The position numbers and the translations under genes are program-made. From assembly GCA_021399445.1 (NCBI GenBank), contig JAJTUQ010000005.1, positions 4,836,001-4,900,000 of the forward strand: a stretch of DNA of 64,000 nt, in the 5' to 3' direction. Origin of the DNA: Xylogone sp. PMI_703. Lineage: Eukaryota; Ascomycota; Leotiomycetes. Positions 1 through 10,749 of the stretch are shown here, piece by piece. Under the pieces are notes generated by a model. The model searched no databases. It was given only the letters and a program-made list of their open reading frames with translations, and was not told where the DNA came from. Position 1 is the stretch's first letter. Every line of letters begins with the position of its first letter.

Positions 1-3000
1 GTTGGTCAAGGATTGATTCTTACGCACCTCAGGGATATATAAGCATAAGCTAGCGGTTTCCAAAAACTGAAGTTGGTCCCGAGGGTGGTTTATAATGTAT
101 TGAATATGTTCTCCCTAAGTATAGGAGGCAGGCTAGAGTCACCTTTTGCCATCCTTGCTGGACCATGTGAGGGCTTTTTCCTATACTGTACGATACTGTA
201 TTGTGCGGTGTAGCTTTATGCTTTTACTGTTCTTGGCTCTTGCTGAGTTTACATGATTCAGTCCATTTACTTACCGAATGGCTGGCTGGATGGACGGGCA
301 TATCGAGATCTTTGCCCCTTGGCCGCGCGGCTCCAGTTGCCAGGTACTGAGTCCATCCTGGAATGGGTTTCAACTGCGGATGGCACAGTAATCCTTGGGT
401 CTCGTGAGGGGGCTTGCTCTCTCTCCTTGGAGTGCGGATTCGCAATACTGCTGCCGGTGTATGTGACTGGATGGTCATGGCTATGGGCTGTGTTGGCCCG
501 GATTATTAAGTTCACTGTGGTGAATGTTTCGTTCGTCATGGCCATAGCCTCATGATGATTATGCCCCGCCATGCCCTGGTATTCAGCGCGTCAAGGGGCA
601 CGGGGAACTTTTGACTTGAATCAGCTCTACTTCGGGCTATCTGGTTTGGTCTGGCCTGCTCCGTTGTGGGTATTCTATATAACAAGGGTGTTATTACTGT
701 GTAGTAATCTTCTCCGTGTCTCGTGATGATTTGCCATTCTGTCACTTTTCTCTTTGTGCATGGGGTGAAGTATGAAGTCAAGGGAAATTCCGTATGACTG
801 ACCCCAGCATTATCAATATTTAGCAGTTTCTAAATCAGGGTGCTGCCGGCTTGGAGGCTTTGCTTTGGTTTACTCTGTTTTGCTTTGCTTTGGGCTCTTT
901 CATCTGCTTTGTTGTTCTGTACCAGGGGAGGCCTCAACGGGAGAGGGGGGCAGAGTGAGTTGTGAGACATCGCGCATTACATTGTACTGTGCTGTGGCGT
1001 TGTTGTGAATGGATAATTGTACGAGGTCCTACGTATGTGCCCTGTTTGCAGCGGCTAGACGGCTCAGAAAAGAAGAAGTGGGAAAAAGAAAATGAGTTTC
1101 GAGTAGAAAGATTTCGAAAATTCCTCCTCAGGGATAAGGATTGTAATGATGTGGAATGAAAGAAGGTGCCTCCGTCTTGCCGCAGTATAGTGGGAGTGAG
1201 ATTGAAATTACTTTAAGCTTGTATATTCTTTTTACGACATGGCACCGATGTAGTTATTCCTCCTACAGGGCTGCAGTGCACATTTCTTGTGTTTGTTCAC
1301 CTTTCTTTCTAAAACTAAAGCATCCTTAAGTAAAACTATCTTTTCTTCTTCAAAACGGCGTTATTTCCCTTTACATGGATATGGCATAGTAGGTGTACAA
1401 TTTTGCTTTTCTCGAATACTTAGCTGGCTGTTGAAAAAAGTGCCCGTTTTCACCCTTTCTTTTTTTTTTAAATATAATTTTCTCTATACTGGCTGCTTTG
1501 GTATGAATTACCTAAAGAGAGCAAAGCCAAGAATATAAAACGGCTCATGCTGGATCCACCGAATCCTTCAACCCGTTGTTGCCCCTTTCTTGTGGCTGTT
1601 CTTGCCTTAGGAGGAAGGTGGGCTACGTACCTAAACCAACACAGACGGCAATGGTGGAAGGATTGGAAAACAGGAGTGCAGAGATAAAACTGAGATTGGA
1701 AGGAACTGGGATCGGATATCGGATGTTTTGCCTCTGAGCCTCAAGATTGGCTTGGTGTGGACTTTGATGGTGATTGCGTATGTTACACTGAGTGCCCCTT
1801 TCTCTCTTTTCTGGGCCCGCTCGGATCTATCGGTTCTGGTTTTTTGCAGATATTCATTTTACCCCTCTATTACTGGACAAAATCTCGGGGATCTGATGCT
1901 GAGAAAACGAGAACGAGGCCCTCGGGCTGGACAAAGCGTGAGTGCGCTGGCCTGGACCGTGGCTGAGGCGTTGCGCTTGAGGACCAAACAATGGATGCAT
2001 GGTTACACAGCTTACACGACGTCTGCTTTCCGTTTTCACTGTTACGGGAACATGTACTTGCTTTTACCTCTGCCCTGTGGCCGTTGTTGGTTCACACAAT
2101 CAGCCGTTGAATTTTTGAGATATCCGTTGAGCATTTGCTTTTGATCCAGGGACCATCGTGGTTGTGTCACCCCTGAGTAAAAGAAAGCCCCGTAGCCTCG
2201 CCAGGCCGGTGACCTCGATACAGATACAGAGATACATACATCACATGTAGGTAGGTACAAGGCTTCTTTCTACGGCGAGACCGTCCGCAGATCCAGCAGA
2301 AAGGCCGAGAACCATTGGGACTTGCCAGGTCAAGGGAGGTAAGTAGAGCAGTCAGCGTCCGACTCTGCTTCCATGTGATCCCGACGTGAGGCTATTCTCT
2401 ACGTTTCATGTTGTTCTGCATTTCTCTCGCTGCTACTTTCTCGCTCTCGGGTTGGAATGTGTTGGTTTCTACGTTTTGCCTTTTCGGCTGTTTGCATTCT
2501 TGTGTTGCCTTTGCCTTGCGTATTTCCCTTTTCATACACAGACGAAGGCACGGCAACAGTACAATTGAGCACCGCCGGAGATGTAGGGGCGATTCGCCTG
2601 TTTGGCGCCTTGTGTTGGAAAGCCTCTCAGCGTAGATGCTTTTATTTTTAGGTAAAAGCAGAGACCTGGAGTCTTGGTATGCAAAACGGAGGGGTATGGC
2701 TTGTTGGTTTTTGTTGGTTGTTTGTTGGCATGTGTTGATACCTAGCATGTGCCTGTGGTTGAGTGTTGTGGGTATTCTGATACTGCTTTGTGCTACTGTG
2801 CATCCTGAACACCCCTTCTTTGGTTGATACTGCCATCCACCCAGATATGGCTGCAGCATGCCATGTGTATGCGATTCGGATGGGTGCTACCGGGCTGTGT
2901 ATGTCGGCTGGAAGCAGGACGGTGGTGATACAGACGACGCATGCCGGAAGAAGATCGGCCCCGGGAGAGAAAGAAAGGAAGAAAGGCGGCTGCAGTAGAG

Positions 3001-5936
3001 TATGTCGGTTGAGTTGGTTGAGAGTTGATTGAGCTGATTGATGAGTTTCTGGGTTACACGCGCTGAGAGATGATTCCGGTAACCGCGCTCTTCTTTCAAC
3101 CCCATGGCGTGTGTCCTGTGACTTTTGCGCAATCTCCTACTCTCTCGTCTTACTCGCTGCATCGCGCATCTTCAGTGTTGCGGCACATAACTACCGTTGA
3201 GCACCACGTTCTCCTGCTACGGCACACGGAGATTGAGCCAGAGACTGGCTGCCGGTACGATTGGGTGCGCCGACTTCCCAGCGCTGGCCATCTCCACTGC
3301 ATGCAACCCTCCTGAATCCTGCTGCTCGGGCCTGGTGCAATCAAGATGCTGCACTTTAACTGCCTCAAGCCTTCATCCCTCATGCCTCATAGCTTCACAG
3401 AGCTGCCCCGATTTTGCTGCCCTGCTCCAGTGCTGTACCGTGTAATGGCTCCATGCTACCCCGTTGCTAGCTACCTGTAAAGCCCCTGCTTACATCCACG
3501 GGGTGCCGAGGTGCGACCTTAGAGCAACGGGTGAGGCTTTTTGGCAGTTTCGGCCTCGGATTTCTCCCCTTCTTGGTCCCGTGTGGAATCAACCGCCAAG
3601 CAATCCCGCCGGTGAAATACTGTGGATTGATGGACGATGGACGTTGGGCGTTGCTGAATAATACCCCTCTTGTTGGGCGGTCGAGCAGCTAGAGCTCTTA
3701 GCCAGCTCCCTGCCCAGCGTGGGTATCGCCTCAATTGGCCGAGCGAGGGGGCAGAGTTATTGTGGTAGAGGTTATGGCTGGTAAGAGGGGGACACTGAGG
3801 GCTGGAGGAATCTCGGTGCAGATTTCACATCCGCCGATCAGGCGTGGTCCGATACGTGGGTGGCAGAGCTGAGATATGCCACCTACGTTGAGGGGGAGGT
3901 CGGGGATGTCGTGGGTGTTGTTCGATGTGCGACAGGCTACAGGGAGAGAATGCGACGATGCGCGGATGCCCTCAAATGCGCACCAATTCCAGCTCATATG
4001 GATGTGTAGATCGTTTTCTGCACAAAGAGACGGAGGGGTTGAATGTGGTTGATGTTGCTCTCGGCATAATTCTGGATCTGCTCGACATAGATCCTTTCCC
4101 CTTTCGCGCTCTCGAGGATGCATGTCATTTTGGTACATGCAACATGGGCCGGCAGTTCCTTCAAGGTGAGACGTCTTTGTCTACGGTGTACCTCTGTATG
4201 CCTCTGTATGCCTGTGTACCACTGTACTATCTTCCGTTGTGCTGTGTGTTGTATCTCCGTGGAAGCTTCATTATCAGCTTTTTCTTTTCTCTTTATTACT
4301 TCTCTGCATTACCGGTAATATCTCTTGCTGTAATCCTGTTTGTAGACCAGAACAAGTACAAGGTGATGTAGTTTGTGTTTGTTTTGTCCTGTTTCATCAT
4401 TTGCAGGCCCCAAGTACAAGCGATGTACTTAGAGCTTTTCTGCTATCTACCTCTCATGACACTGTGCTTCAGGTTTGCAACTATATCATATCATGGAAGA
4501 GCAACGGTATTACGCTTGCACTAGATAACCTTCCTATACAGGGCAGACATTCTTGTTCAATAGTCTTCGATCAACCACAAGAGTTTTGGTCTGTCTGGAT
4601 AAATTCAACTTGGACTTAGTTACTCAGACTCGGTCTGGAGTTGATCATGGCGAATGACATGGGCGCCGTTAAGGAGAGCGAGGAGGCACACCAACCTGAT
4701 ACCCTGAATACCAGTGGATATCTGAGAGTAGTCACTTTCGAAAAATGCTGGTGTTCCCTTCTATGTTGTGATGTTTTGCAGAGCAAGGCTTGTGTATTCA
4801 CTCCGGAGCTTTGGTGACGCTTATATGCTTCATTCATTTCTCTCTCCATTCAATATCTAGAAAAGATGTAATTATCATTGGCATTCCTTATAGTCTCTGT
4901 ATTACGATTAAATACTCTTTATGTACGAGATCGGAAGCTGTGGATATATTTTGTGCTCGCAAGGTTTTATCCCTCCCTATCTTAATATTAAGTACTATGA
5001 TATTGTATCTCGGAATCTATCAATGCGAGAGGTTATCCCAGAAGGTACATGCTTCTTTATATCTGTATTAGCCATTTTGATGGTTCATCAAATCTGCGGT
5101 TCCAGATGGACCATATTCTCCCATCTTTACTTGTATACATTTAAGAGTATTATAAATCTAGTTTGTATGTTGTTTGCACTGATTGAAAACAAAAGAAGTC
5201 ATGCTTTGCCCAGAATATAAATGTCTATAGAGTTAATTTGCTCTTCGAGTCCAGATGTTCGCCAACTTGACTGCTACGAAGCTTCTCAAAATCCTGCCAA
5301 TACGCCAATATTATTACATCGTGCTTCTCTCTATCAACCATTCAATTCCTGCATTGAACATTTTATGCACATTTTGGGATTCTGAAGGAACTCCTACAAG
5401 AATAAAAGATGAGTATTTGGCCGTCAACGTTGACAAACTATGATGCTGATGATTCATCTCAAGAGTGAATCTAATATTGGTGGAAGCAATTTCTTCTTGG
5501 GCATTGACAAATTAACTGAATTGCTGTTATTCAGTCCATCTCCATTGTTTAGCCTCTTTATTCACTAGGATATCCCGATATCACAAGGCAAGCAAATAGT
5601 TCTAAAAATAGGTCACGATATCCTTTCAGGGGTACGCTGATGTGTATTCATTCAGTAATGCACTTTTATTTCCCGTGCATCTGGTTTATAGATGCCAGAA
5701 CGAAAAACTAGGAATGGGACACATATGCCATCCTCATAAATGCATATACGCAGCTCAATATCAAAAGTCATACCATTCTCATATCATCTTATGATTAAAT
5801 CGTACTTGGCTAAGGTCTTTGATCCTTCGGATTGGAACTTAGAATATGTCAATCGAAGTCCACAGAGCTATGAAAACAATACCTAAGACTAAGATTCTGA
5901 CGAGTTTTAGCTAGAAACCTGTTGGTATGGTACTAC

Positions 5937-5945
5937 TCCCTCCCT

Positions 5946-5994
<49 letters not shown>

Positions 5995-6002
5995 TGTGTG
6001 TG
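5937..6002. repeat. compound microsatellite (TCCC)n(TC)n(TG)n
   Basis: About four TCCC units run into roughly 13 TC units and then about 13 TG units, giving an uninterrupted pyrimidine tract followed by alternating TG. The reverse-complement arrangement of the TC and TG parts occurs about 1 kb downstream at 6966-7014. Confidence 0.95.
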
Positions 6003-6965
6003 CGCGTGAGTGTGTATACGGTGGCTAGTTTTCAGCATCATTTGATTATGAAGGTGCAATATGACCGGTTGGTGCTCTTCATTTCTTCTAAGACTGTGCT
6101 ATAGAAGAAGCTCTATATACAATGCTATAAAATACAATTCTGTTCAAATGGTACTCGGATGGTTGGCCCTCGAAGCTCAATCTGCTGATTTGCGAGATCT
6201 TCAGATCCATCTCCAGCTGAGTATAAGTCTAACTAGGCATCATATTTCACCTCTTTCAACTCTGAGGGGCTACTTTAGGCTGCTTTTCACCATTGCAACC
6301 ACTGAACTACGATAACTGCGCGTGGTGGATGGTTTCGCACGGAGTGGGTTTCCGGAATATGACTCTGGCGTTGATGAACTTGGCTGATCGGATTCTGAAG
6401 ACTGGGGGATGTATTATTGCACCTCACGCGGTGATCCAAACTCTTGATATTGATATTTACTGAACATACGGGTTAAGTTTCTTGGTTGATCACGTATATA
6501 CTTGATGGATTGGAGGATTAAATTGCGCTATCAATATGTATGTGGGTGGCACAAAGCTGAGGAGACGACATCATTTTCTCACGATGACTGGTTTATTCTC
6601 TGTGCGAGCTCGTAGAGTTTCAATAGTATTGTAAATAGTTAATTTGGATAATGAGACTACTTGAAGATACTCCGTTATTGATCTGGCGCCCTGCTGTTAT
6701 GATTTGAATTCGAATATCAGCGAGAGCAAGGAGCCTGAAAGTGATGGAGCTTTTACAATAATTAGACTATTATTCAATGGGTCTAGACTTGAGTTTAGAA
6801 CAATGATTGATCTATATTGAACTTCTAGTGGAGGAATAATTCCATATACTGTTGATTTTAGTTGATCAACTGAGGATATAGAAGCAAACGCAGTGAGTTA
6901 ACGTACCGGTAGAGAGTGTTAGGAGATGAAAGAGTCATATTGTTAATATTGCTGGTCTATATATA

Positions 6966-6984
6966 GACACAGACACAGACACAG

Positions 6985-7014
<30 letters not shown>
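6966..7014. repeat. compound microsatellite (GACACA)n(AG)n
   Basis: About four GACACA-like units are followed by about 12 AG units. Read on the minus strand this is a CT run followed by GT-rich units, the same order as the block at 5937-6002 on the plus strand. The two blocks are therefore inverted relative to each other. Confidence 0.95.
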
Positions 7015-7015
<1 letters not shown>

Positions 7016-9082
7016 CTAGCACAGCCGCGACTGCCTCCATGAAACACACCCAGGCCTCTTCTGCCATTACACACCGGAGTTCTTTTTTAATTCCCCTCCA
7101 ACAAAATTGACTCTTCGGTCAAGGAGTTCCATCACGCATCCATATTCGAGGCCTGGGCTAGATCTGATTACATCCTTGCACAGGTGTTTTGTCGATGGCG
7201 AAATTCCTAGCAAAGCCGCACTTACCGTGTCGCCGCTGGCAGACTGGATGATAAAGATGCTAAAGCGGTCTCTCGCAACAGTTTAGATCTTTTTCTTCTG
7301 TTCGCTAGCCCTCGCTGACTGGCTGACAATGGTGGCTAAGCAGGCGGCAATGATGTCAATGAAGGCATCGCTTGATACAGCATAGCAGCAGAATCATAAT
7401 GAACTAGGCAGTGTTCCAGACCATCACCGGAGACTAAGGAGGAGCTGCGTTCTAGAATCCTCTGAGAAGGCGCCGGTGAGTCGAAGCTTCTCAGCAGATG
7501 GTGGGCGCGTAACGAGACATGCTAGTGATAGCTTTGGGCTTTGCTCACTCGATGTCGATGCCGAAGATTCCAGCGTGGTAAATGCTATAATCAAGCCAAA
7601 GAGTAGTAATATCTCCATAGGGATCATTGGCGTTTTCGGTATATCCACGAAGACAATTCAGGCGCGTTAGGTCGTTCCCGTAAGTCTAGGCCCACTGTTG
7701 CTGCTTACGTACGCGAGGCATAGTGATTAGGTCCCCAGCTTGGCCCAAAGCAGAAGAAATTTAGGAATAGGTCCAGATTGATAGGCCAATTATGCGCAGC
7801 TATTTGAGAGATTTCTTCAGATTGGATCACGAAGGGGAATCACTTACTTGCAATCGTTAAAGGCAAATAAAAAGGGTTCAGTAACAAACGGCTTTACTGC
7901 AGGGACGGCGGTGCTAGTGACCAAACAGGCTTAGTGCCGTTCTCGCTGTGGACGCAGGGACTTGCGCGGGTGCGATGACGTCAAGTGCCCTGTTGGGGCA
8001 GACTACTCATCAACGGTGCAGATACGGCAGCTTGCTTGGTTCCGCATCCAGCGCGATGATGGCAGAGATGGGATGGAATGAACGAATTGTGTGACCCGGA
8101 CCTATGCGCCAACAAGCTAAGCTTGGTAACGGTGAGGTTGATGATGCGATGGACATCTGGACCCCAAGCTCTGGCAGTGTCTGGATAGCATCATTCTGCT
8201 CCCGCGAGGCTCGAGACCGACGATCATGCTGTAGTAAGTGGACCCATCACTTTCCCCCAAGAGACCAGTCACAGGAGATGCCTGTACAGTAACTGTCTTT
8301 GACGACTCGGATGCCAATCTTATGCGCTTTTTGCTCCTCGCTTCAAGCCGAAAGAAGAGTCGATACGCGGGTGTCATGGGCGTCTAGACTCACAACAGTC
8401 TCGATCTAGAAGTCGTGACGCCCATTCCCCAGCAGTGGAGCTCGAGATTCAGTCGCTTTTAGCAAATATCCAAGAGACCTTTGACTTCAGTTCTCCAAAT
8501 TCGTCACGAAACGAGCTGATGATAATCATTGCTGTAAGCTCGCGAGGTTGCAGCATCAAGACACAGCGTCAATGGCAGTCGCTCGATATCCCGTTCGGCC
8601 ATTCCCACCCACCGCGTTTGCCACTCCAATGACATCGCTGATGACGCTCTCCCAACACCAACAGCTGCTTTCGCCCCATGCGGAGTCGGGCTGCATCCCC
8701 GGTCACGAGCAAGTCCGGTTCGCTCAGATATTGAAGCATTCTGTGCGTTCTCGGCTGATGCAAGTGCAAGCTTGAGGCGAGCTCAATGTCGGGTAATGAC
8801 GAACATTTGAAGCTCCCCGTGCCCATCACTTCGACCAGTCACCTCTGGGGTGGTAGGACCCTGAGGTTGCGCTGTTCTCCCCGAGGCGGCCATAGACGTA
8901 TGTCTGGGGCAAGGCGTTGTTGCTGACAGTGGGAGCGAACATAGGCAAGAGGGGGAAATATGTCAGTGTCCAGTGGCGCCTCAGAATCAAATTGGCGGGC
9001 TGGAATATTGCGTAAAAGGCCATGATGATGCTTAGAGGGTCCCTGATAATCCATCATCGCTGTTCTCGCTGATCCTTTGGTC

Positions 9083-9316
9083 TATATATCTCGGCCTATA
9101 TCTCTTTCTGCTATCCATATCATCATCTCCTCAGTCAGTCTTCACTAGCAACACTCATACATAAGGCTTCTCTGTAGGGCGTTTCATATCTCTCCATCTG
9201 TCGTCTTATTTCATTCCTACCAGCAAATTAATCTCGGAGAACTACCTCCAAATTTCCGCGCAAATTCTCCATTTCAGAAGTAGAAGAGGAGCTTTCTTCG
9301 AACATACACAGTCCAA
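9083..9316 (+). promoter_or_regulatory. TATA-like motif and CT-rich leader of the small gene
   Basis: A TATATA element at 9083-9088 is followed by about 220 bases of CT-rich sequence without any ATG, ending in an A-rich run just before the start codon at 9317. This is the usual look of an ascomycete core promoter and 5' leader. It is the best evidence that the following short gene is real. Confidence 0.5.
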
Positions 9317-9749
9317 ATGATGTCATCTCAACACCAATACAACCAAGGTCCTCAGTTCTCTTCTATGGCGCAAAATGACAATGGCTCTACATCCTGGAAT
9401 CCGCAAAATCTGCACCAGTATATGAGAATCATGTATGAACACACCAAAATGCAGATGGAGGCTGCATCTCGGTCGGCAAAGGGCAGAAGCCCGGGGCAAC
9501 CATCGACACCGAATTCCGCAGGTGTCAGTATCGCCAGCCACTAGTATTTGGGGGCATCCCCAACAAAATCACGATTATCATGACCAAGGTCAAAACCGGG
9601 CAAAGGGCCATGCCGACTTGGAACTTCCAGCGAGTGCTCTTGGCACCGCAATGAGGACCCCTTTTTCAGGCCTCATGGCATCTCCACAGCAATCATCACT
9701 TCCACGATCTTCAATTGAAAAGCAACAAGCATTAGCGACGGGGGAGTAA
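9317..9749 (+). CDS. small Q/N/S-rich uncharacterised protein
   Basis: Predicted exons are 9317-9521 and 9589-9749, giving 121 residues. The start ATG has A at -3 and lies after a CT-rich, ATG-free leader. The first exon is rich in Gln, Asn and Ser and includes a helical stretch around residues 31-52 (YMRIMYEHTKMQMEA). The first frame stops at 9542, but a second coding-looking frame runs to the TAA at 9747. I joined them with a 67-nt intron (donor GTGTCA, acceptor CCAAG, possible branch ATGAC) because the phases match. The donor is non-consensus, so an intron elsewhere or a frameshift is also possible; the second frame also reads plausibly through the proposed intron. No domain is recognised. 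An AATAAA-like motif lies near 9931. It could be a disordered fragment of a regulator or a lineage-specific protein. Confidence 0.5.
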
Positions 9750-10749
9750 ATTCAGCGGGCAGGCCAATCTTTGTTCACTTTACTGTACAGTCGTTTTGGG
9801 TATTGCATAGGCGTAACATCTGGGGACCATCCATCCGAGAGAGATACAGGAAACAGGCAACAGTGGGAGGGATCTGTTGTAATAGAGGCGTTCGGGCAGA
9901 TACACAAAACAGAACGGTTGAGCCGTTACATAATAAAATTATGATACTGATACTGGTGTAGTCCCTTTCTCGTAAGCTTGTAGATATTCAAGTATTACTG
10001 GTGACGTACGAGCATCTCCATCTTCGGGGTAGATTGTATATTCCCTCTTCCATGGCTTTCCACCTTTGAAAGTTGGATCTCTTTGTTCCTCATGCAAGGC
10101 AGGCAAGGAAGTTAATATCCTTTGGTTCGTCACTTTTCCATTTATTCAGCTTAATACAGCGTACTCGAATTATTTGTAGCTTGAATTTTGGTAATAGTGC
10201 AATGACTGTATGGAAATACTCTAATAAGAGCCTGTGGAAACTGGAAGAAAACTAAGGTTCTAGATGGAGGGATCCGAAATGGGAGGGTCTTAATGGAAGT
10301 CTAGAACCACTGAAGCTTAATTTGATGTCAATGATGCTAGTGAAATCTACCCCACCGCCCGGATCTTGGATAAATATGGTGTTGTAAAGCGCATTTACAG
10401 TATCACTCATATCGACAAGCACCTATTACTAATTCAACACTCAAAAATAAGTCTGATATTAGAAAATAGAAGTCTATTGAATTAAGATTTAAAATTCCAA
10501 AAATTTTCACTAGTTTTTGTAGTCAACAGATGTTCTAAACCTCGCCTGAAAATCCCCTTCCAATACGTAAAAAAATTCAGCGCAAAAACTAGCGACACAT
10601 ATCACAAAATTCCCCTTTTGACACAACACACGTGAAAAAAATAATGTTGTGGCATGAACTGTAAAGTTGGAGGAGGTATACGGACTCTCATTTCATATCG
10701 TATAAAATTATCCACGTCAGCGAGGCATCTCGCTATTCCTCGCTCCAAG
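9750..10749. other. intergenic, AT-rich before the methyltransferase gene
   Basis: This holds the 3' region of the small gene (AATAAAA near 9931) and the upstream region of the methyltransferase gene. About 10430-10640 is AT-rich. An upstream in-frame ATG at 10654 would add 32 residues to the methyltransferase; I do not favour it. Confidence 0.6.

Larger units (their letters stand above)
1..9316. other. gene-free region with microsatellites
   Basis: I see no convincing protein gene in this 9.3 kb. Open frames are short, scattered over all frames, and show no family motif. From about 800 to 2700 the plus strand is T/G-rich with irregular TTTGC- and GTTG-type runs. About 4800 to 7000 is AT-rich and contains two microsatellite blocks, listed separately. 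The last part (9032-9316) is the leader of the gene at 9317. The region may be regulatory DNA for a gene beyond the left edge or decayed repeats; I cannot tell which. Confidence 0.55.

Noticed and set aside
2386..2859. Overlapping hydrophobic plus-strand frames and a 155-codon minus-strand frame
   Set aside because: Several frames are open on both strands because of T/G-rich composition; no motif, splice pattern or leader supports any of them.
7424..7627. Minus-strand frame with a signal-peptide-like start (MIPMEILLLFGLIIAF)
   Set aside because: Only 67 codons, no cysteine pairs, no promoter or leader look, and the same DNA is open on the other strand. Too weak to call a secreted protein.
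9435..9590. Reading the small gene in the second frame from 9435
   Set aside because: The leader and start context support the ATG at 9317, and the frame from 9435 to 9520 encodes an Arg-rich unlikely peptide. Only the part after about 9589 is used.
10654..10749. Upstream ATG extending the methyltransferase by 32 residues
   Set aside because: The extension lacks family similarity and the ATG at 10750 gives the expected N-terminus. It remains possible as a targeting sequence.
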